A DNA stretch of 15,530 nt from JBGRQB01 sp041725875 (GTDB lineage: Bacteria > Bacteroidota > Ignavibacteria > Ignavibacteriales > Melioribacteraceae), in NCBI GenBank assembly GCA_041725875.1, contig JBGRQB010000099.1, forward strand, positions 1 through 15,530. Reading direction: 5' to 3'. Positions 7,191 to 15,114 of this stretch are shown one piece after another (within the stretch, counting starts at the first letter, position 1; every line of letters begins with the position of its first letter). The position numbers and the translations under genes were made by a program. The notes below the pieces were generated by a model. The model ran no database searches and was not told the origin of the DNA. It saw only the letters and a list, made by a program, of their open reading frames with translations.

Positions 7191-8978
7191 TTAGGAATTA
7201 AAAATCAGAGTAAACTTTGTACCGAGATTCTTCTGACTTGTAACTTTTATTTCGATATCGTTGATTTCGCAATACTTTTTCACAAGCGCTAATCCGAGTC
7301 CGTTGCCTTCATATTTTCTTGTGTAGCCTTCATCTTCCTGAGTAAAAGGAATAAACATTTTCTCTTGATATTCTTTACTCATTCCAATTCCGGTATCGGA
7401 AATTTCAATGTACAGACGTTTATTTTCATCTTCACCTGTTTCACAGATTATACTTCCCTTTTCTGTATAATTTACAGCGTTATCAAGCAAATTGGAAAGT
7501 ATTTGGTTAAGTGCGTAGCTGTCGGCGTGAATCTTTTTATCATCAGCAATTTTTTTATCACACACAAATGAAATATTTTTTTCTTCGGCAAGGTGTTTAT
7601 ATTCCTGGCAGACAGGCATTACAACTTCGTTAAAAAGGAGAATATCTTCTTTTTTAGCTTCATAAGCTCCCGAACGAATCATTGAAACATTCATTATAAG
7701 ATCCATAGTGCGGATTAGTCGCTGTCCGCCTCTGTTTATCAATCCGATACTTGTTTCAAGCTCCTTTGGAACTGATTCGTCAAATTCAATTTGCAGCAGA
7801 CTTATATGACTCAAAATCGCATTAAGGGGAGTCCTGATTTCGTGCGACATTTGAGCAAGAAATTCTGATTTCAGTTTATCAGATTTTTCTGCTTTTTCTT
7901 TTGCAGTTAAAAGATCCCGTTCATATTGTTTCCTTTTTTCCAGACTTATTTCAAGCTGGTAAAGCATTTTATTTATTTCAGAAGCAAGATATTGAATTTC
8001 ATCTCGTCCCTGTTCTTCAACGCGAAGTGAAACATCTTTTGCTTCACCTATTTTAAGAACCGACGAGCTTAATGATTGAATTCGTCCGCTCACAAATTTT
8101 ATCATCAGACTTATTAACAATAATGTGATTAAGATAACCACAACTGTCAGAGCAAACATAAAGTAGTTGATAAAAACTTTTCCTCGCTCAAAAATTCCCC
8201 GTTCGGTTTCAACACGCAGAAGAAACGCGGGCGCGCCGTAGATATCACGAAAAACAACATAACCTGCAATTGTTGATTCATCTATCGGCCGGGTTAAAAT
8301 ATTTTTTCCGTTAAAGTGCTGATAATTTAATTCGGCAAGAATTTGTTCTTCGTTGTAATTATGGAAAGTTACTTTAAGTTTCAGCAGATTTTTTATTCGC
8401 GAAATCTCCTCGTCGGTGAGATAACGCCCCAAAATCAAACTGCCGACAATATCATTTTTATCAGCGGGATTTTTTACTGATCTGGAAACCAGCATCATTG
8501 CTCGTCCCTTAACATTTATTATTCCGCTGGCACTTCCTCTGTTTTTTATCGGATCGGTCAGAAAGTCAGTGTTTACAAGCAGATCAATCAATTCCTGATC
8601 TTCAAAATCTTTATTATGATCAAAGTTAAATATCTTATTCCAGATTGTCTTTTTATTTGAGTTTACAAAAATAGCGAGATTGATTCGTTGCCCCAGTAAA
8701 TTTTCATTACGCAGATTTGATTCAATATATTGCTGATTTCCGGTCTTTATAAAATTATAGGTATCGGTTCTTAATGCCCAGTCGGAAGCAATATTACCAA
8801 AAGTTTCGATCTCGTTTAGCAAAATTCCCTGAGACCTTGTGAGAGTCTGCACCAAACTGTAATCTTCATAACCACTTAATTGATTTTCAAAAGTTATTTT
8901 TGAAAAAATCTGCAATACCGCAATAAGCGTTAGTGAAGTCACCCCGATTATTACCAGTGTTTTTAGTTTGATTGACAT
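7191..8978 (-). CDS. CHASE4-HAMP sensor histidine kinase
   Basis: A 595-residue membrane kinase of two-component signalling. Transmembrane helix 1 is at 7-26, a periplasmic CHASE4-like sensor at about 30-265 (LNEIETFGNIASDWALRTDT, INLAIFVNS), helix 2 at about 270-295, a HAMP linker to about 345, a short coiled coil, the HisKA dimerisation domain with SHEIRTPLN (phospho-acceptor His379), and the HATPase_c domain with NLLDNAVNYT (497-506), DTGIGM (528-533), FIPFTQ and GNGLGLALVKKY. It ends after the ATPase domain with no receiver, and no response regulator is nearby, so its partner is elsewhere. The start at ATG 8978 is preferred: it is preceded by AAAAAGG and directly gives the first membrane helix, whereas an in-frame start at 9065 adds 29 residues with no ribosome-binding site. 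Signal unknown; CHASE4 ligands are generally undefined. Confidence 0.92.
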   Translation of the reverse strand: MSIKLKTLVIIGVTSLTLIAVLQIFSKITFENQLSGYEDYSLVQTLTRSQGILLNEIETFGNIASDWALRTDTYNFIKTGNQQYIESNLRNENLLGQRINLAIFVNSNKKTIWNKIFNFDHNKDFEDQELIDLLVNTDFLTDPIKNRGSASGIINVKGRAMMLVSRSVKNPADKNDIVGSLILGRYLTDEEISRIKNLLKLKVTFHNYNEEQILAELNYQHFNGKNILTRPIDESTIAGYVVFRDIYGAPAFLLRVETERGIFERGKVFINYFMFALTVVVILITLLLISLMIKFVSGRIQSLSSSVLKIGEAKDVSLRVEEQGRDEIQYLASEINKMLYQLEISLEKRKQYERDLLTAKEKAEKSDKLKSEFLAQMSHEIRTPLNAILSHISLLQIEFDESVPKELETSIGLINRGGQRLIRTMDLIMNVSMIRSGAYEAKKEDILLFNEVVMPVCQEYKHLAEEKNISFVCDKKIADDKKIHADSYALNQILSNLLDNAVNYTEKGSIICETGEDENKRLYIEISDTGIGMSKEYQEKMFIPFTQEDEGYTRKYEGNGLGLALVKKYCEINDIEIKVTSQKNLGTKFTLIFNS

Positions 8979-9248
8979 AACTACCTTTTTGTAATAAATA
9001 CAATGATGGTGTACTAATTTAACAAAAAAATCAATTTTTGTAATATAAACTCGGAATAATTGCAAAAGAATTTAACACTTTTTCTGATTCAAATTACGGT
9101 TTATCTGCTAATTCATTCATCTATTCTCAACTTGTAATTTTCTATATAAAATATTAATTTATTGAAGCAAATTATCATTCAAATCTTCGGTATAACCAGA
9201 TTTTATTTATTCTGATTAAGAGTAATCCGGGGTGAAATATTTATACGT

Positions 9249-9253
9249 GGGAG
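9249..9253 (+). promoter_or_regulatory. Shine-Dalgarno site of the zinc-ribbon/DUF898 gene
   Basis: GGGAG lies 8 nt before ATG 9262. The alternative in-frame GTG at 9232 has no comparable site and would add ten non-conserved residues, so 9262 is chosen. The 283 nt between this ATG and the divergent kinase start hold no other recognisable element. Confidence 0.6.
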
Positions 9254-9261
9254 AAAACTAT

Positions 9262-10725
9262 ATGCTACCAGAATCTATGGATTGCAAAAAATGCAATTCC
9301 AATTTTTTGCTGGAAAAAAATGAGCGGGCCACAGGGCGATTTAAATGTACAATATGCGGGCATCTGAACATTTTTGATCCAAATAACCAGGTTTCTTCAA
9401 AACAGTTACATCTGATTGGCAATTCAGAAAAATATACTTGCAGCAGCTGCGGTTTTGAAGTTAAAAAAGAATCTAACTTTTGTTCAAACTGCGGTGCAAA
9501 TGTCAGCAAAACTATTTCGGAAAGACCCAAAATTCAAAACAGACTTACCTGTATTTTCTGCAACAATGCAATAAATCCGGAAGATAAGGTATGTTCTCAC
9601 TGCGGAGCAAAATTAAGGGGTGAACCAAGTAAGATTAGTCAAATGTACTCAAATCCCCAATATAATATGGGAAGAGCCGCATATATTCAAGACAGCAAGC
9701 AGTATTTTATCAAATTTACCGGAAATGCCAAAGAATATTTCCAGATATGGATAGTTAATCTGGTTCTGACAATTTTTACTTTTGGAATTTTTGCAGCCTG
9801 GGCAAAAGTGCGAACCAGAAAATATTTCTATTCAAACACCTGGCTGAATAATCATCATTTTGATTATAAAGCTAACCCAAAGGGAATTTTTATCGGATAC
9901 TTAATTTTAGGATTTCTGATTTCAGGTTATTATCTAACCAACTTTTTTAATCCGATTGTATCATATGTAATTTTGTTTGCAGGTGGTATAATTTTGCCAT
10001 ATTTGATTTATAAATCGTACAGATTTTTTGCCTACAACTCAAGCTACAAAAATATTCGTTTCAGTTTTCATGGTACTTCGGGCGACAGTTATATTACTTA
10101 TTTGTTAATACCCTTGGGAATTGTATTTACTCTGGGATTACTTTTTCCGTTTTGGGATTATTCAGCAAAAAAGTTTTCATTAAACAATTTCGGATTTGGA
10201 ACTTTAAGAAGTCGATTTAACGGTTCAGCCGGAACCTTCTATAAACATTATATAATTATCGGATTGATCTTATTTGCTTACGGAGTGACTTGCATTTTAA
10301 CAATCACTTTACTCATGTATGGAAATTCCGAAATAGTAACCTCCCGATCAGGAGTTGGTTTTACAATCTTTTATATTGGAATTCTTTTTATTTATCAGTT
10401 GGGGATGACTATTTACAGACAATATTTATATAGTCGTTTAACCAATTATTCCTTTGGTTCCACAAACTTCAACAACCTTCAGTTAAATTCCACGTTGAGA
10501 TTTGGAGAATTATTCAAAATTCAGATTATCAATTTATTTGCAATTGTATTTTCTTTCGGATTACTTATCCCTTGGGCAAAAATCAGAAGAATGCGATATA
10601 TACTGACCAACATTTCGCTTTACACAAACTTGGATCTGAATAACATTAAAGCTTATGAAAATGAAGAAAACAATGCTTTAGGCAATGTTACAACTGATTA
10701 CTTTGAACTAAATATAGGATTGTAA
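9262..10725 (+). CDS. Triple zinc-ribbon, DUF898/YjgN-family membrane protein
   Basis: A 487-residue protein. The N-terminal 120 residues hold three zinc ribbons, each of two CxxC knuckles: Cys8/11 with 29/32, Cys60/63 with 74/77, and Cys97/100 with 111/114. After a linker comes a DUF898 (YjgN-like) membrane domain at about 147-465 with roughly eight hydrophobic segments. Within it a motif recurs: FGIFAAWAKVRTRKYF (174-189), a diverged GLLFPFWDYSAKKF (292-305), and FGLLIPWAKIRRMRY (432-446). These place basic residues after a membrane helix. The biochemical role of DUF898 is unknown; the ribbons probably face the cytoplasm and bind protein or nucleic acid. The stop overlaps the start of the M48 protease gene (TAATG), so both are made together, suggesting the protease acts on or with this protein. 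Family assignment is firm, function is not known. Confidence 0.88.
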   Translation: MLPESMDCKKCNSNFLLEKNERATGRFKCTICGHLNIFDPNNQVSSKQLHLIGNSEKYTCSSCGFEVKKESNFCSNCGANVSKTISERPKIQNRLTCIFCNNAINPEDKVCSHCGAKLRGEPSKISQMYSNPQYNMGRAAYIQDSKQYFIKFTGNAKEYFQIWIVNLVLTIFTFGIFAAWAKVRTRKYFYSNTWLNNHHFDYKANPKGIFIGYLILGFLISGYYLTNFFNPIVSYVILFAGGIILPYLIYKSYRFFAYNSSYKNIRFSFHGTSGDSYITYLLIPLGIVFTLGLLFPFWDYSAKKFSLNNFGFGTLRSRFNGSAGTFYKHYIIIGLILFAYGVTCILTITLLMYGNSEIVTSRSGVGFTIFYIGILFIYQLGMTIYRQYLYSRLTNYSFGSTNFNNLQLNSTLRFGELFKIQIINLFAIVFSFGLLIPWAKIRRMRYILTNISLYTNLDLNNIKAYENEENNALGNVTTDYFELNIGL

Positions 10726-11762
10726 TGGAACTTCAAGGAATTTATTTTAACGGAAAAATTTCAAAAGCTGCCAGCTCAGTTTTAAAGTTTGATGAATACA
10801 ATTTTTATGTTTGTTCTCTAAATGGCAATGAATTATTAAGATACCCGACCGGAGATGTTGTTGTAAATAAATTGATAGGAAAAAATAATCTCATTTTTGA
10901 ATTTAAATCAGGCGAAGTATTTGAAAGCGGAACTTCGGTTCCAGAAGAATTTTACGCACTTCAGAAAAGATTAAATAAACCAAACTGGATTATTACTTTT
11001 TTGGAAAACAATCTTTTTATCGCATATCTCGGATTAATAATTTTTGCTGCAACTTTATTCAGCGGCTACTTTTGGGGTCTTCCCCTTATTGCGGAAAAAT
11101 CTGCTTCACAAATTCCAATGGAGTTATTAAAGACAGTAGATGAACAATCTTTAAGCGCTCTGGAATATATTTATTTTGAAGAGAGTGAATTAAAAATATC
11201 GAAAAAGAAAAAGGTTGAGGAAATTTTTGAAAAAACTGTTGAAAACGCAGAAGTTTCAAATCAATATTCTCTTCATATAAAAAGTAGTGATAAACTGGGT
11301 CCGAATGCTTTTGCTCTTCCCGGCGGCAGTATTGTAATTACAGATGATTTAATCAATCTGGCAGATGATCTTGAGGATCTGGAAGGAGTTTTTGCACACG
11401 AAATTGCACACGTGGAAAAACGCCATGGCATTAGAAACTTAATTCAGAATGCAGGTGTATTTGTTATGTTTTCAACAATTATGGGAGATTATTCATCAAT
11501 TACTTCTTCTTCGGCAACAATACCTCTGCTTATCATTGAAACCGGCTACTCAAGAGATTTTGAACGGGAAGCAGATACATTTGCAGCTAACTATCTGCTT
11601 AAAACAAAAGGAAGCGCTGCTTCTTTTAAAAATATTTTATCCAAGCTGACTGAACATAACGAATCCTCCGGAGAAAGTTCAATGTTATCAACTCATCCGG
11701 GAAGCAAAGAGAGAATAAAGTTAATCAGAGAAATTCAAGAAAGCTTTATAAATAAAAATTAA
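10725..11762 (+). CDS. Membrane-anchored M48-family zinc metalloprotease
   Basis: A 345-residue protein: an N-terminal beta-rich cytoplasmic-looking region (1-80), one clear transmembrane helix (about 95-118), and an M48 peptidase domain (about 160-335). Catalytic motif HEIAH at 225-229 (His225, Glu226, His229), third zinc ligand Glu282 in FEREAD, and the downstream STHPGSKERI at 322-331 typical of the family. ALPGGSIVITDDLI (197-210) matches the substrate-binding strand. The gene starts on the A of the preceding stop (TAATG), so it is translationally coupled to the zinc-ribbon/DUF898 protein. Family members act in membrane or envelope protein quality control; the substrate here is unknown. 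A short hydrophobic segment at 243-270 may also touch the membrane. A hairpin terminator follows 8 nt after the stop. Confidence 0.92.
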   Translation: MELQGIYFNGKISKAASSVLKFDEYNFYVCSLNGNELLRYPTGDVVVNKLIGKNNLIFEFKSGEVFESGTSVPEEFYALQKRLNKPNWIITFLENNLFIAYLGLIIFAATLFSGYFWGLPLIAEKSASQIPMELLKTVDEQSLSALEYIYFEESELKISKKKKVEEIFEKTVENAEVSNQYSLHIKSSDKLGPNAFALPGGSIVITDDLINLADDLEDLEGVFAHEIAHVEKRHGIRNLIQNAGVFVMFSTIMGDYSSITSSSATIPLLIIETGYSRDFEREADTFAANYLLKTKGSAASFKNILSKLTEHNESSGESSMLSTHPGSKERIKLIREIQESFINKN

Positions 11763-11770
11763 AGAAAATT

Positions 11771-11816
11771 CAAAACCTCGAAGATATTCGGGGTTTTGTG
11801 TTGGTAAGTTTTTTAC
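11771..11816 (+). terminator. Rho-independent terminator of the DUF898-M48 operon
   Basis: CAAAACCTCG pairs with CGGGGTTTTG over 10 bp (one wobble) around the loop AAGATATT. The T-rich stretch GTTTTTTACTT follows after a short gap. It is 8 nt after the M48 stop. Confidence 0.75.
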
Positions 11817-11818
11817 TT

Positions 11819-11849
11819 AAAAAAATTATTTGTTATTTAACAAATAATT
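11819..11849 (-). terminator. AT-rich hairpin terminator of the R-M operon
   Basis: AATTATTTGTT and AACAAATAATT are a perfect 11-bp inverted repeat with loop ATTT. On the minus strand a run of Ts (11823-11819) continues past the stem. It is the first such signal downstream of the restriction gene. The stem is nearly all A-T, so termination may be inefficient. Confidence 0.5.
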
Positions 11850-12076
11850 AGTTGTTCAAAATTTTTATGCCCACTTAATTTTTATTATCACTTTTCCAAC
11901 TGTTATTAAATTTCATAAAACCAAGAGCAACGACTTATATAACATCTCCATTAGTCTAGAAAACTGGTCGTTCCATCAATTCAAAACCTGTACCACAGAG
12001 TTTTTTAGATAAAATCTGGAAAGTATTACTAGTTTTTGTACTGCTTTGCAATGTATAAATATACCTAGCATTAACA
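11850..12076. other. Gene-free stretch downstream of the restriction gene
   Basis: No gene with a start codon and family signal is visible. On the minus strand one frame is open without a start from inside the end of the endonuclease gene down to TAG 11958-11956, about 43 codons. It reads like protein (RYIYTLQSSTKTSNTF and onwards) but matches nothing I know. Confidence 0.4.
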
Positions 12077-13132
12077 TTATAGTATTTTCTTTAAGGAATT
12101 ATATCTATCAGTATTGTAATTTCCTCTATTATCAAAAGCCCTTTTATTATAAATTCTTGTTAAAGCTCTATCATTTTCAATATTTCTTAATAATACGCTA
12201 TTATTATCGATAAGTTCTATTTCCGAAAACAAACTCCATTCTTCTAATTGGGTCCTATAATCCACCGTGTTTCTTTTGGAATTATCAACAAGAAGTTCAA
12301 ATTTTTGAAGAAAAGATGTTGTAGATATTGAATTAATTATTGCTAAAATATCTTCCATTGTATTTTGTTGACCTGAAAGTAAATCCCACAATTCATTTGC
12401 TATCAAAGTTTCATCTGATGCAAAATATTTTGCCATGTTAATTATTGAATCTAGAAATCTCGACTTATTGTAACTAGTTATTGATTCTGTGTTAGGATTT
12501 ACTGTTGGATCGAATGGAAATCCAATATAAAAATGTATTTGCTTTCCAGGAAATTTTCTAAACAAGGCTGATTTACCCTCTAAAATCTTTTGCTTTTCGC
12601 CGCGCATTTCGCCGGAATTAGGTTTAACAGATTTAAGTTCAATTGCAGTAACTGTGTTGGCATCCTCAATAAATACATCAGCCGAAAAATCAATTGCATT
12701 AACCAGGGGTGGGTTGTAATTTTGAAAAATCATTGTATCTTCATTTGTCAAATTTGGCAACACATTACTAGTACTTAAGTCTGTGATTATATCTGTTACA
12801 TTATCTTTTTGTCTTTTAGTAATTTGTAGATTCCCACGCTTTTTAGAAGTATATTCTCTTTTTTCTCCGTGACTTAAGTGATGTGCAATATTTTCAAAAA
12901 ATGTTTGGCCAAGAGTAGTGTTTAAGCCTTGAAGCCAACTACTTAAACTTATAAAAAATGGAGTATCAGAAACTTTACTATTTAGTTTGTCTGAGAATGC
13001 ATTCAAGAATGCTTCATGGAAAGGAGCGTTTCTATTGTTTGATGCATCTTCAGGAAAATTATCAAAACGCGTAACTAATGTTTTAATAACTTCAATTGAA
13101 ATTTTTTCTTTAATTGTATTTGTTAAGGCCAT
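12077..13132 (-). CDS. TdeIII-family Type II restriction endonuclease
   Basis: A 351-residue nuclease of the R-M system. Its N-terminus (TRFDNFPEDASNNRNAPFHE, PFFISLSSWLQGLNTTLGQ) and centre match my memory of TdeIII-type enzymes. The PD-(D/E)XK core is visible: Asp152 in DFSADVFIED, then Glu165-x-Lys167 in AIELKSVKPNSGEMRGEK. TdeIII itself cuts GGNCC to the best of my recollection; specificity of this one cannot be read from sequence. It is the last gene of the minus-strand operon, 10 nt after the broken small gene, with a weak purine-rich ribosome-binding site (GATGGAAAAAAG). The frame is intact over its full length, so it is probably active and needs the methyltransferase for host protection. 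Confidence 0.88.
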   Translation of the reverse strand: MALTNTIKEKISIEVIKTLVTRFDNFPEDASNNRNAPFHEAFLNAFSDKLNSKVSDTPFFISLSSWLQGLNTTLGQTFFENIAHHLSHGEKREYTSKKRGNLQITKRQKDNVTDIITDLSTSNVLPNLTNEDTMIFQNYNPPLVNAIDFSADVFIEDANTVTAIELKSVKPNSGEMRGEKQKILEGKSALFRKFPGKQIHFYIGFPFDPTVNPNTESITSYNKSRFLDSIINMAKYFASDETLIANELWDLLSGQQNTMEDILAIINSISTTSFLQKFELLVDNSKRNTVDYRTQLEEWSLFSEIELIDNNSVLLRNIENDRALTRIYNKRAFDNRGNYNTDRYNSLKKIL

Positions 13133-13142
13133 CTTTTTTCCA

Positions 13143-13540
13143 TCATAAGTTTTCTAAACCTTCTATTTCTGGTATTTGAGCAAAAATTTCATTCTCAAAG
13201 TCTTCGAAAATTAATTTTTCCTGCCTATTAAATATATACCTATCTTCTCTTACACAATCAGTATGATAATGCCTGGTTTTGGTTGCTTTTAACACTGCAC
13301 AATCATTAAATGAATTACCATTTACTCGACCGCAGTAATTAGAGTAAATACATTTGCCTTCTCATCAAAATTATGACAATCTCAGCTTCTGTACTTTCCA
13401 TTTTCATCTAAACTTTCTGCTAGAGTTCCATTTGAATAATCTTCTATGCGGGCATATTCTTCATTATTTTCTAAGAATGCTTCTTCCAAACATTTTAGAT
13501 GATCAACTGAAATTCCAAGTCTATCAATAAGTTTTTTCAT
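13143..13540 (-). pseudogene. Broken small Cys/His-rich gene between methyltransferase and endonuclease
   Basis: ATG 13540-13538 overlaps the methyltransferase stop as ATGA, and the frame gives 52 residues (MKKLIDRLGISVDHLKCLEE...) up to TGA at 13384-13382. Past the stop the same frame continues DCHNFDEKA, then a missing base near 13354-13353 shifts into a frame reading CIYSNYCGRVNGNSFNDCAV, HYHTDC and on to a TGA at 13145-13143, 10 nt before the endonuclease start. Restoring one A and reading TGA as Trp gives a continuous 132-residue protein with a C-x-H, C-x5-C, C, H-x-H-x2-C pattern suggestive of zinc binding. I do not recognise the family. Its position implies a former operon role (controller, accessory or repair factor). 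Either a recent pseudogene or two sequencing errors. Confidence 0.75.
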
Positions 13541-15114
13541 ATATTTTTTAAATGGAAAATAATTTCTGAATAAGCATTTCTATCTTTTTCAACCCTATTC
13601 AAAACTGGTCGTTTATATTGATTTACAATCCTCATCTTTGCCATTTCCGCTATTTGGGGGTATAATCCATATTTGTCATTCGCTACTAAAAAAACATCAC
13701 AATCTTCTTTTAGAAATCGTTTACTATTTATCAAAACATTTGCAATCCCTCTTACATAGCTTTCTCTTGCTTCTTTTCCTTGTCCTTTATAAAGAGGACC
13801 AATCTCTAATTCATCTTTTCTTTCGAATCCAAATAAATCATATGAATATGCGTGTTGTTCATGGTAGTCAATTAAACCAACATACGGAGGACTTGAAAAA
13901 ATACCACTAATTTTTTGATCTTTAACTTTTTTTGAAAAATCTGACATTTTTTCTTTCAAACTTGATACTATGTCAAGATTTTGGCTATCTCCAGTTAAAC
14001 AAAATTGATTTGTGTTAGTCTTCAATTTATTAAATTCATTTATCCTTTTTATTGAATCTTTAGAATAACGATTCCACCATGTATCAATTGAAAACAGAGG
14101 CTTGCATATCTTACCATGTTTTTTGCAATAGTATGTTGTAATTTGTGGTTCTAAAAGTGTTGCTAAATCTGAGTGAGTTGTTGCTCTACATGAACGAATG
14201 GTTCTACTTAAAACAATACTTAAAATACGCTTTGTAGGCTTGTCTTTTATTCTCTTAATTTCATTAAACACAAAGTCAATTTCATCTCGAATAACTTTTG
14301 TAAACCATTTATCTAAAAAAGATTCAGACTTATCTTGTTTAAGTTCTATTTTGTATTTATTAATTAACTTTTGGTAAATCGGTAAGAATTCCTTCTCCCT
14401 TTCTTTGCCATATTCTTTTTCATTAATTTCTTTCCGCCTAACTTTATATTTAAAATCTGGAGAAGGAAAATTTTTCGCATTAAAAATTTTTAGTTCTTCT
14501 AACAACTCTGATTCAAACTGAATATTATTTCTACTTTTAAGATATTCCTCCAATTTTAATGATATATCTTTCGCCGTATCATGAATTAGTTGAAGATCAT
14601 ATTTTCCAACTTTTGAATTACTAATGTGTGCATTAAAGGCAGAAATATCTATTCCAATAGCATCAATTCCTAATTCATTTGCTTGAACTAAAGTTGTACC
14701 TGAACCACAGAATGGATCAAGTATAATATCCCCTTTTTTGAAAAAAATTTCTTTTTTAAACTTGTCGGTATGAGAATCTAGAAAATATTCGACTAATTGA
14801 GGTATAAACTTTCCTTTGTATGGATGTAATCTGTGAACATGTTTTGTAGTCTCTGATTCTTTATATTCAGAAAATGATAAAGTCCAATTTAAGTCTTGGC
14901 CTAATTTATCTTTCCAACGTTCTTCTTTTGTACTATTATTTTGCTCGTAGTATTTGAGTAATTCTTCTTTTGAAACTTGAGTATTTCCATTATCACCAAT
15001 TTTAGAAACTCTACCATATTGGATTAAATATGAAATATTGGAAGGTGTAATCTGTTTTTGTAGATAATTGGATGCCCATTTGCTGGCTTCTTTTATTGTA
15101 AGTAATTCTTGCAT
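13537..15114 (-). CDS. DNA amino-methyltransferase of a Type II R-M system with N-terminal HTH domain
   Basis: A 525-residue SAM-dependent DNA methyltransferase (N4-cytosine or N6-adenine). Residues 1-58 form a helix-turn-helix-like domain (LTIKEASKW, ITPSNISYLIQYGRVSKIG, QVSKEELLKYY) of the excisionase/MerR-like kind. HPYKGKF (97-103) is motif X-like, motif I DPFCGSGTT is at 133-141, and catalytic motif IV SSPPY at 407-411 followed by VGLIDYHEQHAYSYDLFGF. KRPVLNR...YSEIIFHL (501-522) closes the protein. The X-I-IV order means target recognition probably lies in the long 160-400 insert, whose CKKHGKICKPLFSID may bind metal. It is the first gene of the operon and overlaps the next by ATGA. The HTH suggests binding to its own promoter, as in self-regulated R-M systems; this is inference. 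AGGA lies unusually far (about 16 nt) before the ATG. Confidence 0.88.
   Translation of the reverse strand: MQELLTIKEASKWASNYLQKQITPSNISYLIQYGRVSKIGDNGNTQVSKEELLKYYEQNNSTKEERWKDKLGQDLNWTLSFSEYKESETTKHVHRLHPYKGKFIPQLVEYFLDSHTDKFKKEIFFKKGDIILDPFCGSGTTLVQANELGIDAIGIDISAFNAHISNSKVGKYDLQLIHDTAKDISLKLEEYLKSRNNIQFESELLEELKIFNAKNFPSPDFKYKVRRKEINEKEYGKEREKEFLPIYQKLINKYKIELKQDKSESFLDKWFTKVIRDEIDFVFNEIKRIKDKPTKRILSIVLSRTIRSCRATTHSDLATLLEPQITTYYCKKHGKICKPLFSIDTWWNRYSKDSIKRINEFNKLKTNTNQFCLTGDSQNLDIVSSLKEKMSDFSKKVKDQKISGIFSSPPYVGLIDYHEQHAYSYDLFGFERKDELEIGPLYKGQGKEARESYVRGIANVLINSKRFLKEDCDVFLVANDKYGLYPQIAEMAKMRIVNQYKRPVLNRVEKDRNAYSEIIFHLKNI

Noticed and set aside
11940..12000. A tRNA-like 3' half with TTCAAAA loop and ACCA end on the plus strand.
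   Set aside because: Neither the T-arm nor anticodon arm can pair, and no D-arm or acceptor partner exists.
13382..13384. TGA in the small R-M gene as a selenocysteine or recoded codon.
   Set aside because: No obvious selenocysteine hairpin follows and a separate frameshift is also needed, so ordinary inactivation or error is simpler.
11960..13613. A 13-nt repeat AAAACTGGTCGTT at 11960-11972 and 13601-13613, suggestive of attachment sites or a duplicated methyltransferase end.
   Set aside because: The second copy encodes the conserved RPVL motif of the methyltransferase; the surrounding sequence is not shared and the length is within chance.
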